A DNA stretch of 61,040 nt from Rhodoferax sp. (GCF_025354435.1 NZ_JANXMU010000030.1:1-61040); one strand, 5' to 3'; counted from the first letter of the stretch, positions 1-8,870 are shown. Made by a program: numbers and translations. Notes: generated from the letters alone by a model not told the origin.

Positions 1-1332
1 GAGGGTGTCCCGAATTTTGTGTAAACGGCGGTTAAGTTAGACGCGCGGCATGCGCTCGTCAAACTGGATAGTAAAACGATTCAGAGCTGCCTTCCAATCC
101 CGTATCGGCATAGTCCATTTCTGGCTGATGTTGTTCAGCGCCAAGTAGAACAATTTGAATACGGACTCATCGGTTGGAAACGAGCCACGGGTCTTGGTAA
201 TTTTCCTCAAGCTCATATTCACCGACTCAATGGCATTGGTCGTGTAAATCACTTTGCGGATGTCGGCCGGGTAATCAAAGAAAGGCGTCAGGCGTGTCCA
301 GTTGCGCCGCCAGGACTGCCCAATCGGCGCGAACGATGCATCCCACTTGCCCTCGAATTCCGTGAGCCTTAGCAAGGCCTCGTCCTCGGTGGCGGCGCTG
401 TAAATCAGGCGCAAATCGGCAGCGACTTCCTTGCGCTGTTTCCAGCCCACGAAGTTCAGGCTGTGGCGCACCATGTGTACCAAGCAGAGCTGCACAGCGG
501 TCTTGGGGAACACCGCCTCAATCGCGTCGGGGAAGCCCTTCAGACCGTCCACACAGGCGATGAAGATGTCGGCCACGCCCCGGTTCTTTAGCTCGGTCAC
601 CACTTGCAGCCAGAACTTGGCACCCTCAGTCTGGGCCATCCACAGGCCCAGCACCTCCTTGAGGCCCTCCAAGTTGACGCCAATGGCGAGGTACAGGGCC
701 TTCACCCGCACAGCGCCGCTGTCGCGCACCTTGACGTGAATGCAGTCCATGTAAACGATGGGGTACAGGGCGTCCAGTGGGCGCGACTGCCAAGTTTTGA
801 CCTCGTCCAAAACAGCGTCAGTCACCGAAGAAATTAGCGTGGGCGAGACCTCGGCACCGTACATTTCCTGCAGGTGACTTTGAATCTCACGCACTGTCAT
901 GCCCCGCGCGTACAGCGACAGTATCTTGTCGTCAAAGCCGCTCCAGCGGGTCTGGTGCTTGGTGATGATTTGGGGTTCAAAGGTGCCGGCACGGTCGCGG
1001 GGGATTTCAATGGGCAGTTCACCGAAGTCGCCCTTGAGGGTTTTCTTGCTGCGTCCGTTGCGGGTGTTGCCGGCTTCGTTGGCAACCACCTGGTTCTTGC
1101 CATGGCCGAGGTGGTCGGTCATCTCGGCCTGCAGGGCCCGTTCAACCAGGGCCTTGGTCAGTTGTTTCAGGATGCCATCCTGGCCAATTAAATCTTCAGG
1201 TTTCTTGTAGTTCGCCAGCAGCGCGTCAATGAGTTCTGTGGGTAACGGATTCTTCTCTACGGTCATCTTTGCTCCAAGCAAGACGGCAGTTTCCTGCCAA
1301 AAGACCGTTTACACAAAACTTCTTACACCCCC
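1..1332. mobile_element. IS256-family insertion sequence
   Basis: A complete or nearly complete element. The left end (1-28) and right end (1305-1332, reverse complement) form imperfect 28-bp terminal inverted repeats that share GGGTGT at the tip and TTTTGTGTAAACGG inside. One transposase gene on the minus strand fills the space between them. The left end coincides with base 1 of the window, so any direct target repeat there cannot be seen. The right end truncates a short reading frame (1333-1544), whose stop codon is supplied by the element. The family call follows from the transposase. Confidence 0.9.
37..1266 (-). CDS. IS256-family transposase
   Basis: A DDE transposase of 409 residues, the normal length for the IS256 (Mutator-like) family. 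It catalyses cut-and-paste or copy-out transposition of the surrounding element. Visible features are the N-terminal region with the GHGKN...GNTRNGRSKKTLKG DNA-binding stretch (about residues 54-79), the first catalytic Asp in VYMDCIHVKV (D174), the second in ACVDGLKG (D240) and the Glu in TTNAIESVN (E347). The ATG at 1264-1266 is preferred because GGAG lies 8 nt upstream; an upstream in-frame TTG at 1281 would add five residues and lose that spacing. The frame is intact, so the copy may be active. Confidence 0.95.
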   Translation of the reverse strand: MTVEKNPLPTELIDALLANYKKPEDLIGQDGILKQLTKALVERALQAEMTDHLGHGKNQVVANEAGNTRNGRSKKTLKGDFGELPIEIPRDRAGTFEPQIITKHQTRWSGFDDKILSLYARGMTVREIQSHLQEMYGAEVSPTLISSVTDAVLDEVKTWQSRPLDALYPIVYMDCIHVKVRDSGAVRVKALYLAIGVNLEGLKEVLGLWMAQTEGAKFWLQVVTELKNRGVADIFIACVDGLKGFPDAIEAVFPKTAVQLCLVHMVRHSLNFVGWKQRKEVAADLRLIYSAATEDEALLRLTEFEGKWDASFAPIGQSWRRNWTRLTPFFDYPADIRKVIYTTNAIESVNMSLRKITKTRGSFPTDESVFKLFYLALNNISQKWTMPIRDWKAALNRFTIQFDERMPRV

Positions 1333-1544
1333 CTGTACAGACCACCAACAATCTGCTGGAAACTGTTATCGACCTCTTTGGGTAACGGAATCAAAACTAG
1401 AGCTGCCGACAAAATTTGAAATCGTCCATCTGGAGTGCATTCCGCTATGAAACGCGTATCCATTGAATACCCGTTACACAGCCAAGTTTCTGCTGTCTCC
1501 TTGATTCTTAAGGCAGTCGCTGACATCAACGTGCTATTCGCCAT
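1323..1544 (-). pseudogene. unknown small protein truncated by the IS element
   Basis: An ATG-initiated frame of about 70 codons that runs into the right end of the IS256 element; the last few codons and the TAA come from the inverted repeat. The sequence reads like real protein (WLCNGYSMDTRFIAECTPDG near the middle), but I do not recognise a family. The upstream ribosome-binding site is weak. The simplest reading is the 5' part of a gene whose 3' part lies left of the window or is lost. It could also be a chance frame. Confidence 0.4.
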
Positions 1545-1803
1545 AACGTGTCCACGATTGATCAGTTTTTTTGGTTGGTACTCGTACGGAGGATGGCTTC
1601 CAGTCTTTCACCTCCAGCACAAGAATGCCGCGGCGCGGGTGCATCACGCAAAAGTCGGGGTGGGTGTCGCGTGGCCCCATGGGCACGTCGTACCACAGCA
1701 GGTAGTCGTCCTCGAGTTTTTGCTCCAGCCGCTCGGCCAGGCGGCGCTCCCCAGGGGTTTTCCGCGACACACAGGAACCCAGTGCCGGTATCAAAACAGC
1801 CAT
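1534..1803 (-). pseudogene. NERD-domain protein remnant (N-terminal part of a UvrD-like helicase/nuclease)
   Basis: The first ~70 residues (MAVLIPALGSC, TPGERRLAERLEQKLEDDY, then DVPMGPRDTHPDFCVMHP and GILVLEVKDWK) match the start of NERD nuclease-related-domain proteins. In Burkholderiales these are often fused to a UvrD-like helicase. After the EVKDWK motif the similarity stops and the frame ends within about 20 codons, so this is a 3'-deleted remnant of a protein normally several hundred residues long. The start at 1803 has a GGGAGG Shine-Dalgarno upstream. The deletion may be connected with the neighbouring IS element. Family assignment is from memory of the motif. Confidence 0.65.
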
Positions 1804-1967
1804 ACCCCCTGCCTCCCAAATGTTTCTAATTGCAGCACTTTCGCATGATGCATGCAAAGCATGCAGAAATTGCTTGCATCGCCTGTATTCATACTCTTTA
1901 TCTATGAAGCGAGCTCACCGCGTAGGTCGACGGCCAGGTGGAATCCATCTCTGCTAAATTGCCCCGC

Positions 1968-4223
1968 ATGCCCCCCGCTCAAGTGTCCCGCTCCACCCTC
2001 TCCGACCGCCTCCTCGCCCACACCGACCGCTTCCTCCGCGTCGCCCTGAGCCAGTACGTCACCAACGGCCTGAGCGTCACGCTGGGCCTGGTGGTGATCA
2101 TGCTGCTGGTGTTCGAGTCGGCCGGGCTGGCGGGGGCGTCGAGTGCGGCGCTGGGGGTGATGGTGACCAGCATGCCGGACGTGCCTGCGCCGCGTCGGCG
2201 CAAGTTCATGCAGATGCTGCCTGCGCCGCTGCTGGGCATACCGCTGTTTATGCTGGTGCAGCTGGTGCGGGCGGACGTGCTGTTGCTGGGCGTGGTGATT
2301 GTGGCGGGCACGTTTTTGGCGGTGATGGTGATGGCCTGGGGCAAGCGGGGCGGGCCGATCACGTTTGCGCTGCTGTTTTCCATGCTGTTCTCTATGGCTG
2401 CACCGCCACCGGCCTCGCTGGAGATGATTGCGGTGCACGGCGGCTGGTTTGCGCTGGGGGCGGGGCTGTACCTGCTGTGGGGCGTGCTGACCACCCACTG
2501 GCTGAACAACCGCTTTCGCACCCAGTTGCTGGCCGAGTGCCTGCACAGTTTTGCGCAGATCTTGCGCACCCAGGCGCAGCGCTTTGCACCGCATGCCGAC
2601 CCGCAGGCGCTGTTGGCCAAGATGCTGGAGCAGCAGGCCACCTTTGCCGACTACCTGCAGACCACGCGCGACATCGTGCTCGAATCGCCCACCACCCCGG
2701 CGCGCACCCGGCTGGCGGCCATGCTGCTGGGCCTGCTGGAGGCACGCGACCACCAACTGGCCTGCGACCTGGACCTGGACACGCTGCTGCAGCACCAGGA
2801 CAGCACCGCCACCCTCCCCGCGCTGCAGCACGTGCTCAACACCACCGCCCAGCAGCTGGAGGCGCTGAGCCTGTCGCTGCTGCTGGGGCGCAGCATGCAG
2901 GCGATTGCACCGATTGCCAACCTGCGCGCCGCACTGGCCGGGGTGCTGCCGCTGCGGCCCGAGGCGCAGCACCGGCCCGAGCCGCTGGCCGTGGGCACGC
3001 CGGACGCCAGCGCGCTGCTGCACAACATGGCCGACCGCATTGGCCACATCAACGACGAAGCCGTGCACCTGGCCGCGCTGGCGCGGGGCGATGCCAGCCC
3101 GGAGCTGGCGGCGGTGCGCACGCAGTGGCAGCTGTTTGTGAGCCCCACGCGCTGGGCCTGGGCCCCGCTGCTGGGGCAACTGGGTTGGCGCGCCCCCACC
3201 CTGCGCTACGCGCTGCGCGCCACGCTGGCGGTGGCGGCGGGCTACGTGGTGTCGCTGCACCTGCCCTGGGCATCGCACAAGTACTGGATCTTGACCACCA
3301 TCGTGGTGGTGATGCGCGGCAACCTGGCGCAGACGCTGCAGCGGCGCGATGCGCGGGTGGCGGGCACGCTGCTGGGCTGCGTGCTGGTAATGGCGCTGTT
3401 GGCCACCCACCCCGGGGCGCGCACGCTGTTTTTGGTGATTGCGCTGAGCATGGGGCTGGCCCACGCGTTTGCGCTGCGCCGCTACCTGTTCACCTGCATC
3501 TTTGCCACGTTGGCCGGACTGCTGCAGGCGCACCTGCTGCTGGTGGGCGTAGCCCCCACGTTTGCGATTTTTGAGCGGCTGGGCGATACGCTGCTGGGCG
3601 CAGCCCTGGCTTGGCTTTTCAGCTACGTGCTGCCCGCCTGGGAGCGCAGCCAGTTGCCCGGCCTGGTGCGGCGCAGCCTGCAGGCGCAACTGCAGCACGC
3701 CAAGCTGGCGCTGGAATTGGGCGAGCCCACGCAAAGCTCAGACCTGCCCTGGCGGCTGGCGCGGCGCGAGGCCTACGACAGCCTGTCAGCCCTGACCCTG
3801 GCCACCCAGCGCAGCCTGGCCGAACCCGACGAGGTGCGCCCGCCGCTGGCCCCGCTGGAGGCGGTGCAGGCGCGCAGCTACCAGTTGCTGGCCCAGTTGA
3901 CGGCCATCAAGTCGCTGCTGTTGCTGCGCCGCAGCCAGCTGGACATGGCGGTGGCCACCCCGGCGCTGCAAGCGGCGGCGCAGCAGATCGCCCTGGAGCT
4001 GGCCCCTGCGCCCAAAAAAGAAGCCGCCCCCGCCTGGCAGGAAGTGAAGGTAGATGAGGAAGTGCCATCCGCCGCGGCCCAGCCCTTCCAGCCCCGGCCC
4101 GACCCCACGGTGGTGGACGACCTGACCCCCTGGCTGCTGCGGCGGCTGACCCTGGCCACCGCCATGGCGCGCGAGCTGCAGCAGGCCGCCAGCCTGGCCC
4201 AGCAGCGCAAAGCGAAGGTTTGA
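1968..4223 (+). CDS. FUSC-family inner membrane protein
   Basis: About 751 residues with two hydrophobic blocks (residues ~35-160 and ~410-540), each followed by a long soluble region. This is the layout of the FUSC/YccS/aromatic acid exporter family. The second block carries the signature WASHKYWILTTIVVVMRGN followed by LAQTLQRRDARVAGTLLGC, typical of FUSC domains. The substrate is unknown; relatives export aromatic acids or fusaric acid, and no membrane-fusion partner is adjacent, so transport is not proven. An in-frame GTG at 1938 would add ten residues; neither start has a good Shine-Dalgarno and the ATG was chosen. A dispersed hairpin repeat follows the stop codon. Confidence 0.85.
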   Translation: MPPAQVSRSTLSDRLLAHTDRFLRVALSQYVTNGLSVTLGLVVIMLLVFESAGLAGASSAALGVMVTSMPDVPAPRRRKFMQMLPAPLLGIPLFMLVQLVRADVLLLGVVIVAGTFLAVMVMAWGKRGGPITFALLFSMLFSMAAPPPASLEMIAVHGGWFALGAGLYLLWGVLTTHWLNNRFRTQLLAECLHSFAQILRTQAQRFAPHADPQALLAKMLEQQATFADYLQTTRDIVLESPTTPARTRLAAMLLGLLEARDHQLACDLDLDTLLQHQDSTATLPALQHVLNTTAQQLEALSLSLLLGRSMQAIAPIANLRAALAGVLPLRPEAQHRPEPLAVGTPDASALLHNMADRIGHINDEAVHLAALARGDASPELAAVRTQWQLFVSPTRWAWAPLLGQLGWRAPTLRYALRATLAVAAGYVVSLHLPWASHKYWILTTIVVVMRGNLAQTLQRRDARVAGTLLGCVLVMALLATHPGARTLFLVIALSMGLAHAFALRRYLFTCIFATLAGLLQAHLLLVGVAPTFAIFERLGDTLLGAALAWLFSYVLPAWERSQLPGLVRRSLQAQLQHAKLALELGEPTQSSDLPWRLARREAYDSLSALTLATQRSLAEPDEVRPPLAPLEAVQARSYQLLAQLTAIKSLLLLRRSQLDMAVATPALQAAAQQIALELAPAPKKEAAPAWQEVKVDEEVPSAAAQPFQPRPDPTVVDDLTPWLLRRLTLATAMARELQQAASLAQQRKAKV

Positions 4224-4224
4224 C

Positions 4225-4286
4225 GCTATTTAATAAATAGCTACTCACGCTTGTACCACCTGCACAAATGGCCTATTTCTTATAAA
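4225..4286. repeat. two-hairpin miniature repeat, copy 1
   Basis: Begins with the arm pair GCTATTTAATAAATAGC, continues with a degenerate CGCTTGTACCACCTGC stem and ends in GGCC plus a T-rich stretch. Lies between the FUSC gene and the MFS gene. Confidence 0.7.
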
Positions 4287-4292
4287 TTGACG

Positions 4293-5492
4293 ATGACCCA
4301 AGCCACCAGCACCCTGAGGCAAATTCCCCGTGGCATTTGGGTGCTGGGCTTTGTGAGCCTGCTGATGGACATCTCGTCGGAGATGGTGCACAGCCTGCTG
4401 CCGCTGTTCATGGTGACCACGCTGGGGGCCAGCGCCTTGCTGGTCGGCGTGGTGGAGGGGCTGGCCGAGGCCACGGCGCTGATCGTCAAGGTGTTTTCCG
4501 GCACGCTCAGCGACTACCTGGGCCGCCGCAAAGGCCTGGCGCTGCTGGGCTACGGCCTGGGCGCGCTGACCAAGCCGCTGTTTGCCATCGCGCCCGGCAT
4601 GGGCATGGTGCTCACCGCCCGGCTGCTGGACCGTGTCGGCAAGGGCATCCGCGGCGCGCCGCGCGATGCGCTGGTGGCCGACATCGCGCCCGCCCACCTG
4701 CGCGGCGCCGCCTTTGGCCTGCGCCAGTCGCTGGACACGGTGGGCGCGTTTGCCGGGCCGCTGCTGGCCGTGGGGCTGATGCTGCTGTGGGCCAACGACT
4801 TCCGGGCGGTGTTCTGGGTGGCCGTGGTGCCGGGCCTGCTGGCGGTGGTGCTGCTGTTTTTCGGCCTGCACGAGCCGCCCGCGGTGCCCGGTGCCCGGCG
4901 CAGCAACCCCATCACCCGGCAGAACCTGCGCAGCCTGGGCCCGGCCTACTGGTGGGTGGTGGGCCTGGGCGCGGTGTTCACGCTGGCGCGCTTCAGCGAG
5001 GCGTTTCTGGTGCTGCGGGCGCAGCAGGGCGGCATGCCCCTGGCCCTGGTGCCGCTGGTGATGGTGGCCATGAACATCGTCTACGCCGCCTCGGCCTACC
5101 CGTTTGGCAAGCTGTCGGACCGCATGGGCCACACACAACTGCTGGCCCTGGGCCTGGTGGTGCTGATCGCCGCCGACCTGGTGCTGGCCTATAGCAGCCA
5201 CTGGGGCGTGGTGCTGGCCGGGGTGGCCCTGTGGGGCGTGCACATGGGCATCACCCAGGGCCTGCTGGCCACCATGGTGGCCGCCACCGCCCCGCCCGCG
5301 CTGCGCGGCACGGCCTACGGCTTCTTCAACCTGGCCAGCGGCCTGGCCCTGCTGGCAGCCAGCGTGTTGGCCGGCCTGCTGTGGGACCGGCTGGGTGCGT
5401 CGGCCACCTTCTACGCCGGGGCGGGCCTGTGTGGGCTGGCGCTGCTGGTGCTGGCCTGGCGGCCTTTAAAATCGCGCCCCCTTTCCCCCTGA
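4293..5492 (+). CDS. MFS transporter
   Basis: A 399-residue major facilitator superfamily protein with about 12 predicted hydrophobic segments. Recognisable elements are MDISSEMVHSLLPLF near the N-terminus, the loop motif SDYLGRRKG after TM2, and DRVGKGIRGAPRDALVAD in the TM4-5 region. That last motif is typical of a bacterial MFS subgroup of drug or metabolite exporters whose substrates are mostly unassigned. The ATG at 4293 is chosen over an in-frame TTG at 4251, because the extension would be translated from the upstream repeat. The stop codon abuts the next gene's TTG start, suggesting translational coupling. Confidence 0.88.
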   Translation: MTQATSTLRQIPRGIWVLGFVSLLMDISSEMVHSLLPLFMVTTLGASALLVGVVEGLAEATALIVKVFSGTLSDYLGRRKGLALLGYGLGALTKPLFAIAPGMGMVLTARLLDRVGKGIRGAPRDALVADIAPAHLRGAAFGLRQSLDTVGAFAGPLLAVGLMLLWANDFRAVFWVAVVPGLLAVVLLFFGLHEPPAVPGARRSNPITRQNLRSLGPAYWWVVGLGAVFTLARFSEAFLVLRAQQGGMPLALVPLVMVAMNIVYAASAYPFGKLSDRMGHTQLLALGLVVLIAADLVLAYSSHWGVVLAGVALWGVHMGITQGLLATMVAATAPPALRGTAYGFFNLASGLALLAASVLAGLLWDRLGASATFYAGAGLCGLALLVLAWRPLKSRPLSP

Positions 5493-5996
5493 TTGACCGC
5501 TTTGACCGACACCTTCGAAGATACGCCCGAAGACACCCCCAAAATCCAGGAACCCCGCCTGTGGACCGGCGACGGCTGGACGGCCCGGGTCATCAAGAAC
5601 GAAGACGACGACGGCTGGGCGGTGGCGATGGTGAAAGACGGCGAGCCCGAGCCCGCGCTGGTGGGCCCCTGGACCATGGGCCGCGACAAGAAAAACCCCA
5701 AGCCGCTGGACCACAACGCCTTCAGCACCCTGGTCAAAACCGCCAATGAATTTGTGCGCCGCCACGAGCAGCAACTGCACGCCACGCTGCACCAGAGCAT
5801 CACCGTGACGGCCGAGGCAGGCCGCGTCACCGTCAACCTGGACATCGTGCCCGACGAAGACAACCCCTACGCCATGCTGAGCGCGCAAGACGACGGCGGC
5901 GAGACCCTGGCCGAGGTCAAGGTGGCGGCAGGCTTCAAACTGAACCGCAGCACGGCGGTGGCCTGGGCGGATGGCGGGTTTGCCAAGCCACGGTAG
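5493..5996 (+). CDS. conserved hypothetical acidic protein
   Basis: A soluble protein of about 167 residues, strongly acidic at the N-terminus (several DTPED-type repeats), with no signal peptide or membrane segment. Internal features are LWTGDGWTARVIKNEDDDGW and a central DHNAFSTLVKTANEF helix. No ATG is available near the start; TTG at 5493 directly follows the TGA of the MFS gene, and a second TTG at 5502 is the alternative. I do not recognise a characterised family. Codon use matches its neighbours, so I regard it as a real gene of unknown role, probably cotranscribed with the transporter. Confidence 0.7.
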   Translation: MTALTDTFEDTPEDTPKIQEPRLWTGDGWTARVIKNEDDDGWAVAMVKDGEPEPALVGPWTMGRDKKNPKPLDHNAFSTLVKTANEFVRRHEQQLHATLHQSITVTAEAGRVTVNLDIVPDEDNPYAMLSAQDDGGETLAEVKVAAGFKLNRSTAVAWADGGFAKPR

Positions 5997-6017
5997 TTCT
6001 AAGGGGTCAAGCCCATT

Positions 6018-6092
6018 GGGGTCAGATCACAATTGCGCGCCCACATCGGGCAGAAAAAGAACGGCTGTGACCCGCATTTGTGCTCTGACCCC
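6018..6092. repeat. REPIN-like inverted repeat
   Basis: Two 20-bp arms face each other, GGGGTCAGATCACAATTGCG at 6018-6037 and its near reverse complement at 6073-6092 (18 of 20 positions match), around a 35-bp centre. An extra GGGGTCA lies at 6003-6009. The GGGGTCAGA.CACAA core resembles REP sequences found with RAYT (TnpA-REP) transposases in proteobacteria; no RAYT gene is in the window. Confidence 0.75.
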
Positions 6093-6185
6093 TCTGGGCG
6101 GTTCTCCGTGCCGCACCGCAAACCAGCAGCCCGCTCCCCGTCACTTATCACTCTGTCCGCAGCGCCTTTACCCGCCCTTGTCATT

Positions 6186-6240
6186 ACTACTAAATTTATA
6201 GCTCCTTGCGTATATTGAATATGCGCTAGAGGCACTTTTT
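6186..6240. repeat. two-hairpin miniature repeat, copy 2
   Basis: AAATTTATAGCT arm followed by TTGCGTATATTGAATATGCG as the second stem, then CTAGAGGC and a T-run. Upstream of the helicase gene. Confidence 0.65.
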
Positions 6241-6324
6241 ACCCTTAAGAAATAGCCCTGCGCCCGGCTCCGCCAGCCCCGCTCTGTATGATCCAACGCT
6301 TTGTCTAAAGCATCCCCCCACACC

Positions 6325-8424
6325 ATGTCCGCCGGAATGAACCCCGCCCAGCAAGAAGCTGTGAACTACCTGCACGGCCCCTGCCTGGTGCTGGCGGGGG
6401 CGGGTTCGGGCAAGACGCGGGTGATCACGCACAAGATTGGCCGCCTGATCGAAACCGGCGTGCCGCCCAAGAGCATTGCGGCTATCACCTTTACCAACAA
6501 GGCGGCGATGGAAATGCGTGACCGGGCCAAGGCGCTGATCGGGCGTGAGGCCAAGGACGTGGTGATCTGCACCTTCCACGCTTTGGGCGTGCGCATGGTG
6601 CGCGAAGACGGCAAGCTGCTGGGTCTGAAACCCCAGTTCAGCATTCTGGATGCCGACGACGTGACCGGCATTTTGAAAGACGCAGGCGGCAGCGTGGATG
6701 TGGCCACGGCCCGCACCTGGCAGTGGACCATCAGCAAGTGGAAGAACATGGGGCTGAACGCCGAGCAGGCCGCCGCCCAGGCCGCCGACGACAGCGAAGC
6801 CATCACCGCCCGCGTGATGGCGCTGTACGAAGAGCGCCTGACGGCCTACCAGAGCGTGGACTTTGACGACCTGATCAGCCTGCCGCTGCGCCTGCTGCGC
6901 GACTTTGAAGAGGTGCGCACCAAGTGGCAGCGCGTGCTGAACCACGTGCTGGTCGATGAGTACCAGGACACCAACGCCACCCAGTACGAGGTGCTCAAAT
7001 ATCTGGTGGGCGAGCGCGCGCATTTCACCGCCGTGGGCGACGACGACCAGTCCATCTACGGCTGGCGCGGGGCCACGCTGGACAACCTGAAAAAGCTGCC
7101 GATCGACTTTCCGCAGCTCAAGGTCATCACGCTGGAGCAAAACTACCGCTCCACCAGCGCCATCCTGCGCGCCGCCAACAACGTGATCGGCCCCAACCCC
7201 AAGCTGTACCCCAAGACCCTGTTCAGCGAGCTGGACGAAGGCGAGCCGGTGCGGGTAGTGGATGCCGACAACGAAGAGCACGAGGCCGAGCGCGCCGTGG
7301 CCCGCATCCAGAGCCTGCGCGCGGGCACGGCAGCGGTGGTGCAGGGGCCGCAGTACCAGGAATACCGCCACTTCGCCATCTTGTACCGCGCCAACCACCA
7401 GGCCAAGCCGTTTGAAAAGGCGCTGCGCAAAGCGGCGATTCCGTACAAGGTATCGGGCGGCACCGGCTTTTTTGACCGGGCCGAGATCAAGGACCTGTGC
7501 GCTTGGTTCCGCCTGTGGATCAACAGCGACGACGACCCGGCGTTCTTGCGCTGCATCACCACGCCCAAGCGCGGCATTGGCCACCAGACACTGGGCAAGC
7601 TGGGCGAATTTGCCACGCAGTACAAATTGAGCCTGTTCGAGTCGCTGTTCACCGCGTCGCTGGGCGCGCTGCTGCCCGCCAAGGCGCTGGACGGCCTGCA
7701 CGAGTTTGGCCGCTACGTGACGGACTTGGAATACCAGGCCCGTCGCACCATCGGCGCAGAAGACTCCCTGGCCTTCATGCTGCAGTGGCTCAAAGATATC
7801 GACTACGAAAAGCATTTGTACGACGGGGAAGACAGCGAAAAAGTCGCCGCCGCCCGCTGGACCAATGTGCTGGAGTTTTGCGACTGGATGGCGGCCCGTG
7901 CCGGTGGCCAGATGGACGAAGATTCGGGCACCACCACCCTACGCGAAACCAAATCGTTGCTCGAAGTAGCCCAGACCATCGCCCTGCTGTCCACCATCAA
8001 CCAGCGTGAGAAGGATGCCGACGTGGTGACGCTATCGACCCTGCACGCCTCCAAAGGCCTGGAGTGGCCGCACGTGATGCTGGCGGGCGTGACCGAAGGC
8101 ATGCTGCCCTTCAAGCTGGACGACGACGAAGGCCGCCAACAGGTGGTCAGCGACGACATCACCCAGCGCCTGCAGGAAGAGCGCCGCCTGATGTACGTGG
8201 GCATCACCCGCGCCCAGCGCAGCCTGGCCGTGAGCTGGACCAAAAAGAAGAAAAAAGGCCGCGAAACCGTGGCCGCCCAGCCCAGCCGCTTCATCAAGGA
8301 AATGGGGCTGGACCAGGCCACCGTGAAAGAAGACCCGCGCGAAAAGCTGCGCGCGCTGCGCGCCGAGTTCGCCCAAAAATCGCAAGCCAATGCCGCCGCC
8401 GCCCTGGCAGCGCAGAATCCATGA
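6325..8424 (+). CDS. rep: UvrD/Rep-family ATP-dependent 3'-5' DNA helicase
   Basis: A superfamily 1A helicase of 699 residues that unwinds DNA using ATP, in replication restart or repair. All canonical motifs are visible: Walker A AGAGSGKTR (residues ~24-32), motif Ia TFTNKAAMEMRDR, motif II VDEYQDTN, motif III GDDDQSIYGWRGA, motif IV LEQNYRS, motif V STLHASKGLEWPHV and motif VI RLMYVGITRAQ. The length and the Y-Q-D-T form of motif II suit Rep rather than the longer RecB/AddA types. The start is ATG 6325 (MSAGMNPAQQ); an in-frame TTG at 6301 and an ATG at 6337 are alternatives. It overlaps the next gene by ATGA. Confidence 0.93.
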   Translation: MSAGMNPAQQEAVNYLHGPCLVLAGAGSGKTRVITHKIGRLIETGVPPKSIAAITFTNKAAMEMRDRAKALIGREAKDVVICTFHALGVRMVREDGKLLGLKPQFSILDADDVTGILKDAGGSVDVATARTWQWTISKWKNMGLNAEQAAAQAADDSEAITARVMALYEERLTAYQSVDFDDLISLPLRLLRDFEEVRTKWQRVLNHVLVDEYQDTNATQYEVLKYLVGERAHFTAVGDDDQSIYGWRGATLDNLKKLPIDFPQLKVITLEQNYRSTSAILRAANNVIGPNPKLYPKTLFSELDEGEPVRVVDADNEEHEAERAVARIQSLRAGTAAVVQGPQYQEYRHFAILYRANHQAKPFEKALRKAAIPYKVSGGTGFFDRAEIKDLCAWFRLWINSDDDPAFLRCITTPKRGIGHQTLGKLGEFATQYKLSLFESLFTASLGALLPAKALDGLHEFGRYVTDLEYQARRTIGAEDSLAFMLQWLKDIDYEKHLYDGEDSEKVAAARWTNVLEFCDWMAARAGGQMDEDSGTTTLRETKSLLEVAQTIALLSTINQREKDADVVTLSTLHASKGLEWPHVMLAGVTEGMLPFKLDDDEGRQQVVSDDITQRLQEERRLMYVGITRAQRSLAVSWTKKKKKGRETVAAQPSRFIKEMGLDQATVKEDPREKLRALRAEFAQKSQANAAAALAAQNP

Positions 8425-8870
8425 AACTTCGAATTACTACACTTTTAATAGCTGCTTGTGCAATCAGTACCTGGGCTAGTGGCCAAAATACCTCTAAAAA
8501 TGCACCGGCCACCTGCCTGGCACCGGAAGCCCTGAGCGCCGTGCATCTGTACGGCCTGTGGCGTGCCGAGATCGACGGCGAACCCAGTGGCGCCAGCGTG
8601 CGCTTTCAAAAAGACCCCGAGCAAGACAACAGCGTGGTGGGCAGCATCAACCGCGACGGTGCCAAGGCCAAACCGGCCCTGCTGGCCGGTGACGTGCAGC
8701 ACGGCGACTTTCAGTTGGAAGAGTCTGACGACGGTGTGCGCATCAGCGCCACCTGGAGCGGCCAGGTCGTAGAGACCTCATGTGGCAAAGAAATCAAGGG
8801 ACTATGGACCAACGCACTCACCGACCAAACCCACCCCTTCGTGCTGCGCAAGCAAGGGGGCTGGGAATGA
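8421..8870 (+). CDS. small secreted protein of unknown function
   Basis: A 149-residue protein with an N-terminal signal peptide (Lys/Arg at 2 and 4, hydrophobic TTLLIAACAISTWA, likely cleavage after ASG). The mature part contains VHLYGLWRAEIDGE and repeated beta-type stretches, suggesting a small periplasmic beta-rich domain. The ATG overlaps the helicase stop (ATGA), and its own TGA overlaps the phospholipase start in the same way, so the three genes are probably coupled. Most of the signal peptide (about residues 5-24) is encoded by a copy of the two-hairpin miniature repeat. Function not recognised; the link to pldA suggests an envelope role, by inference. Confidence 0.75.
   Translation: MKLRITTLLIAACAISTWASGQNTSKNAPATCLAPEALSAVHLYGLWRAEIDGEPSGASVRFQKDPEQDNSVVGSINRDGAKAKPALLAGDVQHGDFQLEESDDGVRISATWSGQVVETSCGKEIKGLWTNALTDQTHPFVLRKQGGWE
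8434..8490. repeat. two-hairpin miniature repeat, copy 3 (inside the signal peptide codons)
   Basis: TTACTACACTTTTAATAGCT, then GCTTGTGCAATCAGTACCTG, then GGCTAGTGGCC: the same order of blocks as the intergenic copies, here read as codons 5-24 of the secreted protein. Confidence 0.65.

Larger units (their letters stand above)
5997..6324. other. 328-bp intergenic region with two repeat elements
   Basis: No coding frame is convincing here. The region contains a REPIN-like inverted repeat (6018-6092) and a copy of the two-hairpin miniature repeat (6186-6240). The remaining ~80 bp before the helicase gene should hold its promoter, but I could not identify clear -35/-10 elements. Confidence 0.6.

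Noticed and set aside
1902-3734. 610-codon open frame antisense to the FUSC gene
   Set aside because: Rich in Gln, His and Arg, the usual composition of antisense frames in GC-rich genes, and it overlaps a well-supported coding gene.
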